DNA from: Pseudomonas sp. BP8
GTDB lineage: Bacteria > Pseudomonadota > Gammaproteobacteria > Pseudomonadales > Pseudomonadaceae
Direction of reading: 5' to 3'
DNA: 64,000 bases
NCBI RefSeq assembly: GCF_017875955.1
Contig: NZ_JAGINK010000001.1
Location: 5,799,501-5,863,500, forward strand
The notes under the pieces were generated by a model that worked only from the letters and a program-made list of their open reading frames with translations, searched no databases and had not been told where the DNA came from. A program made the position numbers and the translations under genes. This document shows positions 1 to 8,863 of this stretch, in pieces (positions within the stretch are counted from its first letter, which is position 1; each line of letters starts with the position of its first letter).

Positions 1-771
1 TTCGGCAACCCGATGGTCTACCTCGAGAAGTTCCTGACCAATCCACGTCACGTGGAAGTCCAGGTACTCTCCGACGGCCAGGGCAACGCCATCCACCTCG
101 GCGACCGCGACTGCTCGCTGCAGCGTCGTCACCAGAAGGTTCTGGAAGAAGCGCCGGCCCCGGGCATTGATGAGAAAGCGCGTCAGGAAGTCTTCAAGCG
201 TTGCGTCGATGCCTGCATCGAGATCGGCTACCGTGGCGCCGGCACGTTCGAGTTCCTCTACGAGAACGGTAGCTTCTACTTCATCGAGATGAACACCCGC
301 GTTCAGGTTGAGCATCCGGTGTCGGAGATGGTCACTGGCATCGACATCGTCAAGGAGATGCTCAGCATCGCCGCTGGCAACAAGCTGTCGTTCACCCAGG
401 AAGACGTGGTCATCCGTGGTCACTCGCTGGAGTGCCGGATCAACGCCGAAGACCCGCGCAAGTTCATTCCGAGCCCGGGCACGGTCAAGCACTTCCATGC
501 CCCGGGTGGCAATGGCGTGCGGGTCGATTCGCACCTGTACAGCGGCTATTCGGTACCACCGAACTATGACTCGCTGATCGGCAAGCTGATCACCTACGGC
601 AAGGACCGCGACGAGGCCATGGCGCGCATGCGCAATGCCCTGGACGAAATCGTCGTCGACGGCATCAAGACCAACATCCCGCTGCACCGTGATCTGGTGC
701 GCGATGAAGGTTTCTGCAAAGGTGGCGTCAACATTCATTACCTTGAGCACAAACTGGCTAACCAGGATTGA
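1..771 (+). CDS. accC: Biotin carboxylase, acetyl-CoA carboxylase subunit (3' part only)
   Basis: This is the C-terminal 256 residues of biotin carboxylase, which uses ATP and bicarbonate to carboxylate the biotin on AccB, the first committed step of fatty acid synthesis in the cytoplasm. The frame is open at the window edge, so roughly 190 N-terminal residues of a family length near 450 lie outside. The catalytic block [10 protein letters not shown] at about bases 289-318 is intact, with the Arg and Glu typical of ATP-grasp biotin carboxylases. The gene ends 20 bases before a strong terminator, so it closes its operon; accB is expected just upstream, outside the window. Identity is secure. 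Confidence 0.97.
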   Translation, partial: FGNPMVYLEKFLTNPRHVEVQVLSDGQGNAIHLGDRDCSLQRRHQKVLEEAPAPGIDEKARQEVFKRCVDACIEIGYRGAGTFEFLYENGSFYFIEMNTRVQVEHPVSEMVTGIDIVKEMLSIAAGNKLSFTQEDVVIRGHSLECRINAEDPRKFIPSPGTVKHFHAPGGNGVRVDSHLYSGYSVPPNYDSLIGKLITYGKDRDEAMARMRNALDEIVVDGIKTNIPLHRDLVRDEGFCKGGVNIHYLEHKLANQD

Positions 772-792
772 TCTTGAGTTGATGATGTGAAA

Positions 793-821
793 AACCCCGG
801 CCTGGTGCCGGGGTTTTTTTT
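793..821 (+). terminator. Rho-independent terminator after accC
   Basis: A GC-rich hairpin (AACCCCGGC, short loop, GCCGGGG) is followed directly by a run of eight T. It sits 20 bases after the accC stop and should end the acc operon transcript. Confidence 0.92.
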
Positions 822-843
822 GGGGGTTTCATGGATGGGTTGG

Positions 844-1571
844 GGGCTGCGCCCTGCGATTTGCGTTGCTAGTACCGGCCTCTTCGCGGGGCAAGCCCGC
901 TTCTACAGGATGGGCGCAGATTTTGGGTTCGGCGCTATACCTGTAGGAGCGGGCTTGCCCCGCGAAGAGGCCCGAATACCCACCCCACCTGCCATTATCG
1001 AAAACAACGCCAACCCAGACGCCGCCCGTAACTCAACAGCCAGGGCAACGGCAGGCGAATCGCTGCGCTCTCGCTTTGTTTATTTTCCAGGAGATTTATG
1101 GGGTGGCTGGCAGGGCTGTGCCCTGCGATTTGCATTGGCAGTACCGGCCTCTTCGCGGGACAAGCCCGCTCCTACAGGATGGGCGCAGATTTTGGGTTCG
1201 GCGCTATACCTGTAGGAGCGGGCTTGCCCCGCGAAGAGGCCCGAATACCCACCCCACCTGCCATTATCGAAAACAACGCCAACCCAGACGCCGCCCGCAA
1301 CTCAACAGCCAGGGCAACGGCAGGCGAATCGCTGCGCTCTCGCTTTGTTTATTTTCCAGCAGATTTGTGGTGTGGCTGGCAGGGCTGCGCCCTGCGATTT
1401 GCATTGGCAGTACCGGCCTCTTCGCGGGACAAGCCCGCTCCTACAAGATGGGCGCAGATTTTGGGTTCGGCGCTATACCTGTAGGAGCGGGCTTGCCCCG
1501 CGAAGAGGCCCGAATATCCACCACCCATGCCACTATCAAAAACAACGCCAGCCCAGACGCCGCCCGTAACT
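844..1571. repeat. 269-bp tandem repeat, 2.7 copies, each with an inverted REP pair
   Basis: Three near-identical units start at 844, 1113 and 1382 (the third is cut at 1571), an exact period of 269. Each holds a forward REP (875-909 in unit 1) and an inverted REP (940-972), about 30 bases apart, followed by about 140 bases of unique spacer. Units differ at only a few bases, for example CTTCTACAGG in unit 1 against CTCCTACAGG in unit 2. Open frames crossing it look like low-complexity translations of the repeat, and I call none as a gene. The array fills most of the 1,047-base accC-prmA gap. Confidence 0.93.
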
Positions 1572-1818
1572 TCGCGACTTCAGGAGGCCGAGTGGAGGTC
1601 TTGCGCAGGGAGGTGGAGGCCCAGGAGGGGCCGTACAGCGCGGTCCTCCCGGAGCAAGACCGGAGTGAGGGAACCCGCAGCGCAGCGGAGGGCCGAGGCG
1701 CGGATACCGGTTATGCAGGGGGCGCTGATGCATGCAGAAAACCCCACACTCAAGTAAACTCCCCTCCTTCGCGCAGCCCCCGCGCTGCCCTCAACCCGAT
1801 TCATCAAAGGTACCCGCC
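1572..1818. other. GC-rich non-coding stretch upstream of prmA, possibly structured
   Basis: This sequence follows the tandem array up to the prmA start. It contains purine-rich segments and an imperfect hairpin (about 1624-1654: GGAGGGGCCG, short loop, CGGTCCTCCC). Frames open here on either strand give Pro/Arg/Gly-rich peptides without recognisable domains or ribosome binding sites. The prmA promoter must lie here or within the array. I assign no gene. Confidence 0.45.
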
Positions 1819-2712
1819 ATGCCCTGGCTGCAAGTACGCCTGGCCATCAGCCCAGAACAAGCCGAAACCTACGAAGATGCCCTGCTGGAAGTAGGCGCTG
1901 TCTCGGTGACCTTCATGGACGCCGAAGACCAGCCGATCTTCGAGCCGGACCTCAACACCACACCACTGTGGTCGCACACTCACCTGCTGGCCCTGTTCGA
2001 GGCCGATGCTGAACCAGACCAGGTGTTCGCTCACCTGCGCCTGCTGACCAGCGCCGAACTGCCCGAACACCACGCCGAAGTGATCGAGGATCAGGACTGG
2101 GAACGCAGCTGGATGGACAACTTCCAGCCAATGCGCTTCGGCCGTCGGCTGTGGATCGTGCCAAGCTGGCACGAGGCCCCCGAGAAGGACGCCGTCAACC
2201 TGCTACTCGACCCCGGCCTGGCATTCGGCACCGGCACCCACCCGACCACCGCCCTGTGCCTGGAATGGCTCGATGGCCAACAGCTCGAAGGCACCCAGGT
2301 ACTGGACTTCGGTTGCGGCTCGGGCATCCTCGCCATTGCCGCGCTGCTGCTCGGCGCGCGTGAAGCGGTCGGCACCGACATCGACGTACAGGCGCTGGAA
2401 GCTTCGCGCGACAACGCCGGGCGCAATGGCATCGCCGAAGCACTGTTCGCCCTGTACCTGCCCGAGCAGATGCCGGCCATGCAGGCCGACGTGCTGGTCG
2501 CCAATATCCTCGCCGGGCCTCTGGTTTCGCTGGCCCCGCAACTGGCCGGGCTGGTTCGTCCCGGGGGCCTGCTGGCCCTGTCGGGTATCCTTGCCGAACA
2601 AGGCGAAGAAGTCGCTGCCGCCTATGCTGCCGACTTCGAGCTGGATCCGATCGTCGTGCGCGACGGTTGGGTGCGCATCAGTGGCCGCCGTCGCTCGGCA
2701 GGCCTAGAATAA
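1819..2712 (+). CDS. prmA: Ribosomal protein L11 methyltransferase PrmA
   Basis: This 297-residue cytoplasmic enzyme trimethylates amino groups of ribosomal protein L11 using S-adenosylmethionine; family length is near 293. The N-terminal domain begins [10 protein letters not shown], typical of PrmA, and recognises L11. The SAM motif V-L-D-F-G-C-G-S-G is at about residues 160-168 and the N-I-L-A-G-P-L substrate motif near 229. The ATG at 1819 is chosen because the family homology begins exactly there; an upstream in-frame ATG at 1732 would add 29 unrelated residues. The gene lies 28 bases before the zinc-ribbon gene and is probably cotranscribed with it, as in other pseudomonads. Confidence 0.96.
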   Translation: MPWLQVRLAISPEQAETYEDALLEVGAVSVTFMDAEDQPIFEPDLNTTPLWSHTHLLALFEADAEPDQVFAHLRLLTSAELPEHHAEVIEDQDWERSWMDNFQPMRFGRRLWIVPSWHEAPEKDAVNLLLDPGLAFGTGTHPTTALCLEWLDGQQLEGTQVLDFGCGSGILAIAALLLGAREAVGTDIDVQALEASRDNAGRNGIAEALFALYLPEQMPAMQADVLVANILAGPLVSLAPQLAGLVRPGGLLALSGILAEQGEEVAAAYAADFELDPIVVRDGWVRISGRRRSAGLE

Positions 2713-2740
2713 CTTCCTGCACAGCCCCCCGGATCGCCGC

Positions 2741-4129
2741 ATGACCGACAGTTTCGTCACCCAGTGCCCGCATTGCCAGACCAGCTTTCGTGTCACTCAC
2801 CACCAGTTGAGTGTGGCCCGCGGGGTGGTCCGGTGCGGCCAGTGCCTGCAGGTCTTCAACGCCGCCAAGCAGTTGCTCGAGCAGAACCGCGCCGCCACGG
2901 CGCAGCCTGCTCCAGCGTTGCCGGTGGAGGCGCCGACGGCTGTCGTCCCGGCTACCCCGGTAGTGCCCGTGCCGCCGCTACAGCGCGAGCCGCTGCCGCT
3001 CGCTGAGGACGACTGGGCAAGCACCTCGCAAGCGCTGGATGAGCTCGACCTGGACCAGGCCCTGGCCGACATGGAGCGCCGCGGCCCGGTAGCGGATCGG
3101 CGCAGCCCGCCAGGAGAAAGCCAGGCCGCGCCACGCAACGATTCGTTGCAGGCGCGACGCGATGACCACGGCCCCGACGCGCACGCCGACCAACCCTTCG
3201 GCAACGCCACCGACGAGCCCCTGGCAGAGCCAGCAGCACTGGATGAGCCCCAGCCGCCACTGGTCGAGGCCGAGCCTTTGGCGCTCGAACTCGCGCCGGG
3301 CGAGCGTACCGAGCCGACCCTGAGCCTGGACCTGGGACCAGAAGAAGAGCCCCTGCGCCAGCAGCCCTCGTTCGACCTCGACGAGATCGAACCGGCCGTG
3401 CGCGAGCAAGACCGCCTGGCCGCAACCGATGACCAGGCGCCCGGCGAGAAAGGCCTGTCGGCGCTTGATCACGAGGAGCGTCGCGAGCGCCTGTCGGCGC
3501 GTGACGACGATGACGTCGACGGGACCGAGCACGCCCCCGACACGCGCATCGAACCCGGCCTGAATGCCCGCACCACCAGACGCAAGGAGCCGTTGATCGA
3601 TGTGGTCGACGACCCGTTGCAGCTGGACTGGCAAAAGCCCAAGGTCAACTGGGGCAAGCGCCTGCTGTGGGGCTTGCTGACCCTGTTCGCGGCCGGCCTG
3701 CTGGCCTTCCAGTACATCTGGTACCACTTCGACGAGATGGCCCGCCAGGACCAGTACCGGCCGTGGTTCCAGCAACTCTGCCCGATGTTCGGCTGCAAGG
3801 TGCCGACCCGGGTCGACATCGGCCGGATCAAGAGCAGCAACCTGGTGGTCCGTAGCCATCCGGACTTCAAGGGTGCGCTGATCGTCGACGCGATCATCTA
3901 CAACCGCGCCCCCTTCGCCCAGCCCTTCCCCCTGCTCGAGCTGCGTTTCGCCGATCTCAACGGCCAGTTGATCGCCAGCCGTCGCTTCAAACCCAGCGAA
4001 TACCTCTCCGGTGAACTGGCCGGTCGCGGCGAGATGCCCAGCCAGACGCCGATCCACATCGCGCTGGATATCCTCGACCCAGGCGCCAAGGCCGTGAACT
4101 ACAGCCTCAGCTTCCGCTCCCCGGAATGA
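2741..4129 (+). CDS. Zinc-ribbon (MJ0042-type) membrane protein with C-terminal DUF3426 domain
   Basis: This 462-residue protein has three parts. An N-terminal zinc ribbon has Cys9, Cys12, Cys32 and Cys35 (CPHC...CGQC). A long Pro/Glu/Asp-rich, probably disordered linker covers about residues 45-295. A single membrane helix at about 304-325 is followed by a DUF3426 domain to the end, predicted to be outside the cytoplasm. The zinc ribbon would face the cytoplasm. The function is unknown. It sits between prmA and dusB, a linkage conserved in Pseudomonas. The linker composition explains the long spurious frame on the opposite strand. Confidence 0.85.
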   Translation: MTDSFVTQCPHCQTSFRVTHHQLSVARGVVRCGQCLQVFNAAKQLLEQNRAATAQPAPALPVEAPTAVVPATPVVPVPPLQREPLPLAEDDWASTSQALDELDLDQALADMERRGPVADRRSPPGESQAAPRNDSLQARRDDHGPDAHADQPFGNATDEPLAEPAALDEPQPPLVEAEPLALELAPGERTEPTLSLDLGPEEEPLRQQPSFDLDEIEPAVREQDRLAATDDQAPGEKGLSALDHEERRERLSARDDDDVDGTEHAPDTRIEPGLNARTTRRKEPLIDVVDDPLQLDWQKPKVNWGKRLLWGLLTLFAAGLLAFQYIWYHFDEMARQDQYRPWFQQLCPMFGCKVPTRVDIGRIKSSNLVVRSHPDFKGALIVDAIIYNRAPFAQPFPLLELRFADLNGQLIASRRFKPSEYLSGELAGRGEMPSQTPIHIALDILDPGAKAVNYSLSFRSPE

Positions 4130-4224
4130 TTCGCCCGCCCGGCTGCCGGTTTACCGGCGCCGGAAGGCTGTCCAGAACCCAGAGGCATAAGGCCGTAACT
4201 GTTCAGATTTTATCCAGATTGATC

Positions 4225-4253
4225 TTTATCCGGTCATCGAGAGCGGGTATTAT
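4225..4253 (+). promoter_or_regulatory. Candidate sigma-70 promoter for dusB-fis
   Basis: A good -10 element TATTAT (4248-4253) is preceded at 17 bases by a weak -35 TTTATC (4225-4230). It lies 52 bases upstream of dusB in an AT-richer patch after the DUF3426 gene. This rests on sequence match only. Confidence 0.45.
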
Positions 4254-4304
4254 GCCAACCCTTTTTCGAACTCCAATGATTCGGCCCCACAACAGGGAAC
4301 ACCT

Positions 4305-5318
4305 ATGTCGGCGGTACGCATCGGCCCATATACACTGCAAAACAACCTGATCCTTGCGCCCATGGCCGGGGTTACGGACCAACCTTTCCGCACGCTTTGC
4401 CAACGCCTTGGTGCCGGCATGGTGGTCTCGGAAATGGTCAGCAGCGACATGACCCTGTGGGACAGCCGCAAGTCGCGTCTGCGCCGCATCCACGAAGGTG
4501 ATCCCGAGCCACGCTCGGTGCAGATCGCCGGCGGTGATGCGCAGATGATGGCAGCGGCGGCCCGGGCGAATGTCGAGGCAGGCGCGCAGATCATCGATAT
4601 CAACATGGGCTGCCCGGCAAAAAAAGTCTGCAACAAGGCCGCAGGCTCTGCTTTATTGAGAGATGAAGCCTTGGTCAGCGAGATCGTCCATGCCGTCGTC
4701 GGCGCTGTGGACGTGCCGGTGACCCTGAAGATCCGCACCGGCTGGGACCGGGCGAGCAAGAACGGCCTGAACGTGGCAAAGATCGCCGAGCAGGCCGGCA
4801 TTCAGGCGCTAGCGGTGCATGGCCGCACACGCGCCGACCTGTACACCGGCGAAGCCGAGTACGACACCATCGCTGCGATCAAGCAGGCGGTGTCGATCCC
4901 GGTATTTGCCAACGGCGATATCACCTCGCCAGAAAAGGCCTGGGCGGTGCTCGACGCCACCGGAGCCGACGGCCTGCTGATCGGCCGTGCCGCTCAAGGG
5001 CGGCCGTGGATTTTCCGCGAGATCGAGCATTACCTGCGGACCGGCCAGCATCTGCCAGCCCCTGGGCTGGACGAGGTAGAACGCATTTTGCTGGAGCACC
5101 TTGCCGCGCTGCATGCCTTCTATGGCGATGTGATGGGCGTACGTATCGCCCGTAAGCACGTTGGCTGGTACCTGGCGACAAGACCCGGCGGCAAGGAGTT
5201 TCGCTCCCGGTTCAACGCTTTGGATGAGACACACGCGCAGTGCGCCAACGTTCGCGAATTTTTCCGCGAAGGTCGACAGAGCCTTGAAACAAAGGACGGA
5301 ACAGGGGTGGCCGCATGA
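4305..5318 (+). CDS. dusB: tRNA-dihydrouridine synthase B
   Basis: This 337-residue FMN- and NADPH-dependent enzyme reduces specific uridines in the tRNA D-loop. It is a TIM barrel beginning [18 protein letters not shown]. The N-M-G-C-P motif carries the conserved catalytic cysteine (Cys103), followed by [13 protein letters not shown]. The flavin phosphate-binding segment [14 protein letters not shown] is near residues 223-236. The ATG at 4305 follows an AGGGA ribosome site. The stop overlaps the fis start (ATGA), matching the dusB-fis operon known in enterics and pseudomonads. Confidence 0.96.
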   Translation: MSAVRIGPYTLQNNLILAPMAGVTDQPFRTLCQRLGAGMVVSEMVSSDMTLWDSRKSRLRRIHEGDPEPRSVQIAGGDAQMMAAAARANVEAGAQIIDINMGCPAKKVCNKAAGSALLRDEALVSEIVHAVVGAVDVPVTLKIRTGWDRASKNGLNVAKIAEQAGIQALAVHGRTRADLYTGEAEYDTIAAIKQAVSIPVFANGDITSPEKAWAVLDATGADGLLIGRAAQGRPWIFREIEHYLRTGQHLPAPGLDEVERILLEHLAALHAFYGDVMGVRIARKHVGWYLATRPGGKEFRSRFNALDETHAQCANVREFFREGRQSLETKDGTGVAA

Positions 5319-5635
5319 CGATGATGACCGAGACTTTAGTGAGTGGAACAACGCCCGTGAGCGACAACGCCAACCTCAAACAGCACCTCAATACGCCGAG
5401 CGAGGAGGGTCAGACCCTTCGCGACAGCGTCGAGAAGGCGCTGCACAACTACTTCGCCCACCTCGAAGGCGCCTCCGTCACGGACGTGTACAACCTGGTG
5501 CTCTCGGAGGTCGAGGCGCCGCTGCTCGAAAGTGTGATGAACTACGTCAAGGGCAACCAGACCAAGGCCAGTGAGATGCTCGGGCTCAACCGAGGTACCC
5601 TGCGCAAGAAGCTCAAGCAATACGACTTGCTGTAA
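5315..5635 (+). CDS. fis: DNA-binding protein Fis
   Basis: This 106-residue nucleoid-associated protein bends DNA and modulates transcription and recombination. The C-terminal helix-turn-helix ([20 protein letters not shown]) is close to that of E. coli Fis (98 residues). The start overlaps dusB by four bases, so translation is probably coupled. An alternative start at the downstream GTG (about residue 15) is possible, since the first residues are variable in the family. A terminator follows at 5654-5684. Confidence 0.96.
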   Translation: MTMMTETLVSGTTPVSDNANLKQHLNTPSEEGQTLRDSVEKALHNYFAHLEGASVTDVYNLVLSEVEAPLLESVMNYVKGNQTKASEMLGLNRGTLRKKLKQYDLL

Positions 5636-5653
5636 AGCCAGAATCCCAATCAG

Positions 5654-5684
5654 AAAAGGCGACTCCGAAAGAGGCGCCTTTTTT
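5654..5684 (+). terminator. Rho-independent terminator after fis
   Basis: Stem AAAAGGCG / CGCCTTTT with a 13-base loop, followed by a T run, about 20 bases after the fis stop. It separates dusB-fis from purH. Confidence 0.85.
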
Positions 5685-5713
5685 GCTGACTCCACCGCGT
5701 TATGGAATCCGAA

Positions 5714-7321
5714 ATGACCGACCAGACTACCCGCCTGCCGATCCGCCGCGCCCTGATCAGCGTCTCCGACAAGACCGGGATCCTCGAATTCGCTCGTGAG
5801 CTGCAACAGCTCGGTGTCGAGATCCTGTCCACCGGTGGCACCTACAAGCTGCTCAAGGACAACGGCGTCGACGCGGTGGAAGTGGCCGACTACACCGGCT
5901 TCGCTGAAATGATGGACGGCCGGGTGAAGACCCTGCATCCGAAGATCCACGGCGGTATCCTCGGTCGTCGCGGCACCGACGACGCGATCATGAACGAGCA
6001 CGGCATCAAGCCGATCGACCTGGTTGCAGTCAACCTGTACCCGTTCGAAGCCACCATCGCCAAGCCAGGCTGTGACCTGCCGACCGCGATCGAGAACATC
6101 GACATCGGTGGCCCGACCATGGTCCGCTCGGCGGCCAAGAACCACAAAGACGTGGCCATCGTGGTCAACGCCAGTGACTACGCCCAGGTGCTGGAAAACC
6201 TCAAGGCCGGCGGCCTGACCTACGCTCAGCGTTTCGACCTGATGCTCAAGGCGTTCGAACACACCGCCGCCTACGACGGCATGATCGCCAACTACATGGG
6301 CACTGTTAACCAGACCGTCGAGACCCTCAGCACCGAAGGCCGCAGCCAGTTCCCGCGCACCTTCAACAGCCAGTTCGTCAAGGCCCAGGAAATGCGCTAC
6401 GGCGAGAACCCGCACCAGAGCGCGGCGTTCTACGTTGAAGCGAACAAGGGCGAGGCGAGCATCTCCACCGCCACCCAGCTGCAAGGCAAGGAACTGTCGT
6501 TCAACAACGTGGCCGATACCGACGCCGCGCTGGAGTGCGTGAAGAGCTTCGTCAAGCCAGCCTGCGTCATCGTCAAGCATGCCAACCCATGCGGCGTTGC
6601 CGTGGTCCCGGACAACGAAGGCGGCATCCGCCAGGCTTACGAGCTGGCCTACGCCACCGACACCGAGTCGGCCTTCGGCGGCATCATTGCCTTCAACCGC
6701 GAGCTGGACGGCGAAACCGCCAAGGCCATCGTCGAGCGTCAGTTCGTTGAAGTGATCATTGCGCCGAAGATCTCCCAGGCCGCCCGGGACGTGGTCGCTG
6801 CCAAGCAGAACGTGCGTCTGCTCGAGTGTGGCGAGTGGCCCGCCGAGCGTAGCGCCGGTTGGGACTTCAAGCGCGTCAACGGTGGCCTGCTGGTGCAGAG
6901 CCGCGATATCGGCATGATCGGTGCCGATGACCTGAAGATCGTTACCCAGCGCGCGCCAAGCGAGCAAGAGATCCACGACCTGATCTTCGCCTGGAAAGTG
7001 GCCAAGTTCGTCAAGTCCAACGCCATCGTCTACGCCAAGCAGCGCCAGACCATCGGTGTCGGCGCCGGCCAGATGAGCCGCGTCAACTCCGCGCGCATCG
7101 CCGCGATCAAGGCTGAGCACGCAGGCCTGCAGGTGCAGGGCGCGGTGATGGCCTCGGACGCGTTCTTCCCGTTCCGTGATGGCATCGACAATGCGGCTAA
7201 AGTGGGTATCACCGCTGTCATCCAGCCAGGTGGTTCGATGCGTGATGCTGAAGTGATCGCCGCCGCCGACGAAGCTGGCATCGCGATGGTCTTCACCGGC
7301 ATGCGCCACTTCCGCCACTGA
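5714..7321 (+). CDS. purH: Bifunctional AICAR formyltransferase / IMP cyclohydrolase
   Basis: This 535-residue cytoplasmic enzyme performs the last two steps of IMP synthesis. Residues 1-200 form the MGS-like IMP cyclohydrolase domain ([10 protein letters not shown]..., [14 protein letters not shown]-type motifs). The rest is the formyltransferase, with the K-H-A-N-P-C-G motif (Lys288/His289 region) used in catalysis. The start at 5714 ([12 protein letters not shown]) fits homologues; an in-frame ATG at 5702 adds only four residues. purD follows after 111 bases. Confidence 0.97.
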   Translation: MTDQTTRLPIRRALISVSDKTGILEFARELQQLGVEILSTGGTYKLLKDNGVDAVEVADYTGFAEMMDGRVKTLHPKIHGGILGRRGTDDAIMNEHGIKPIDLVAVNLYPFEATIAKPGCDLPTAIENIDIGGPTMVRSAAKNHKDVAIVVNASDYAQVLENLKAGGLTYAQRFDLMLKAFEHTAAYDGMIANYMGTVNQTVETLSTEGRSQFPRTFNSQFVKAQEMRYGENPHQSAAFYVEANKGEASISTATQLQGKELSFNNVADTDAALECVKSFVKPACVIVKHANPCGVAVVPDNEGGIRQAYELAYATDTESAFGGIIAFNRELDGETAKAIVERQFVEVIIAPKISQAARDVVAAKQNVRLLECGEWPAERSAGWDFKRVNGGLLVQSRDIGMIGADDLKIVTQRAPSEQEIHDLIFAWKVAKFVKSNAIVYAKQRQTIGVGAGQMSRVNSARIAAIKAEHAGLQVQGAVMASDAFFPFRDGIDNAAKVGITAVIQPGGSMRDAEVIAAADEAGIAMVFTGMRHFRH

Positions 7322-7432
7322 TCCCGGCAACCGGCCGCACTGAAGCAGCTATCTGCTGCGTTGCGACCTCGTATAGCGAATACAGCGCGGTAGGCTTCGC
7401 CTGCCGCTCGGAAAACCACTGAGGTTTTTGAC

Positions 7433-8725
7433 ATGAAAGTTTTGATCATCGGCAACGGCGGCCGTGAGCACGCCCTGGCCTGGAAAGTCGCCCAGGATCC
7501 ACGCGTCGAAAAAGTCTTCGTCGCCCCAGGCAACGCTGGCACCGCCACCGAAGCCAAGTGCGAGAACGTCGACATCCAGGTCACTGCCCTGGAGCAACTG
7601 GCCGACTTCGCCGAGCAGAACGTCCAGCTGACCATCGTCGGCCCTGAAGCACCGCTGGTCGCGGGTGTCGTCGACCTGTTCCGCAGCCGCAACCTGGAGT
7701 GCTTCGGCCCTACCAAGGGCGCGGCCCAGCTGGAAGGTTCCAAGGCGTTCACCAAGGACTTCCTGGCTCGCCACAAGATCCCGACCGCCGACTACCAGAA
7801 CTTCACCGAGATCGAACCGGCCCTGGCCTACCTGCAACAAGTCGGTGCGCCGATCGTGATCAAGGCCGACGGCCTGGCCGCGGGCAAAGGCGTGATCGTT
7901 GCCATGACCCTGCAGGAAGCCGAAGACGCCGTGCGCGACATGCTCGCCGGCAATGCCTTCGGTGAAGCCGGTTCACGCGTGGTGATCGAAGAGTTCCTCG
8001 ACGGCGAAGAAGCCAGCTTCATCGTCATGGTCGACGGCCACAACGTGCTGCCAATGGCCACCAGCCAGGACCACAAGCGCGTCGGCGACGCCGACACTGG
8101 GCCGAACACCGGCGGCATGGGTGCCTACTCGCCAGCCCCGGTGGTTACCGCCGACGTGCATCAGCGGGTCATGGACCAGGTGATCTGGCCGACCGTGCGC
8201 GGCATGGCCGAGGAAGGCAACGTCTACACCGGCTTCCTCTATGCAGGCCTGATGATCGACAAGGCGGGCAACCCCAAGGTCATCGAGTTCAACTGCCGCT
8301 TCGGCGACCCGGAAACCCAGCCAGTCATGCTGCGCCTGGAGTCGAGCCTGGTCCTGCTGATCGAAGCTGCTTTCGCCAAGGCCCTGGATAAAGTCGAAGC
8401 GCAATGGGACCCGCGCCCAAGCCTGGGCGTGGTCCTGGCCGCTGGCGGCTACCCGGCCGACTACGCCAAGGGCGCTGCGATCAGCGGCCTGGACGCTGCT
8501 GCCAAGCTCGAAGGCAAGGTGTTCCACGCCGGTACCGCACTGCAGGATGGTCAGGTCGTGACCAGCGGCGGCCGCGTGCTCTGCGCCACCGCCCTGGGCC
8601 AGACCGTCGAGGCTGCGCAACAGCAAGCCTACCGCCTGGCCAAGGAAGTCAGCTGGGATGGCAGCTTCTACCGTAACGACATCGGCTACCGGGCCATTGC
8701 CCGCGAGCGCGGTGAGCACCAGTAA
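7433..8725 (+). CDS. purD: Phosphoribosylamine-glycine ligase (GAR synthetase)
   Basis: This 430-residue ATP-grasp enzyme joins glycine to phosphoribosylamine, the second step of de novo purine synthesis. Visible features are the N-terminal glycine-rich start MKVLIIGNGGREHALAWK, the ATP-binding segment I-K-A-D-G-L-A-A-G-K-G-V, and the magnesium-binding E-F-N-C-R-F-G-D-P-E-T-Q-P. The length matches the family (about 430). It follows purH in the same orientation with a 111-base gap containing a small inverted repeat (GCAGCTATCTGCTGC), so it may be cotranscribed or have its own promoter. Confidence 0.97.
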   Translation: MKVLIIGNGGREHALAWKVAQDPRVEKVFVAPGNAGTATEAKCENVDIQVTALEQLADFAEQNVQLTIVGPEAPLVAGVVDLFRSRNLECFGPTKGAAQLEGSKAFTKDFLARHKIPTADYQNFTEIEPALAYLQQVGAPIVIKADGLAAGKGVIVAMTLQEAEDAVRDMLAGNAFGEAGSRVVIEEFLDGEEASFIVMVDGHNVLPMATSQDHKRVGDADTGPNTGGMGAYSPAPVVTADVHQRVMDQVIWPTVRGMAEEGNVYTGFLYAGLMIDKAGNPKVIEFNCRFGDPETQPVMLRLESSLVLLIEAAFAKALDKVEAQWDPRPSLGVVLAAGGYPADYAKGAAISGLDAAAKLEGKVFHAGTALQDGQVVTSGGRVLCATALGQTVEAAQQQAYRLAKEVSWDGSFYRNDIGYRAIARERGEHQ

Positions 8726-8863
8726 CACTGCACCACCGAATGGCCATGACGCCGCCCGCGCATGGCCTTCGGCTCGTCGACAGGGCCCTGATGGGCCTTG
8801 CCTTCGCCTTGGCGCGCCGCGCATAGTTGTTACCCGGCACATCAGCTAAGAAGGGATTTCGTC

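Noticed and set aside
787-1894. Several long overlapping frames in the accC-prmA gap
   Set aside because: They are translations of the 269-bp REP array, show the same low-complexity peptides three times over, lack ribosome sites, and one runs into the prmA start.
2978-4057. 359-residue minus-strand frame opposite the DUF3426 gene
   Set aside because: The + strand protein has a zinc ribbon, a membrane helix and a known domain. The minus frame is open because of the GC-rich, Glu/Ala/Asp-rich codons.
5336-7330. 664-residue minus-strand frame opposite fis and purH
   Set aside because: purH and fis are certain on the + strand. The frame is a mirror effect of high third-position GC.
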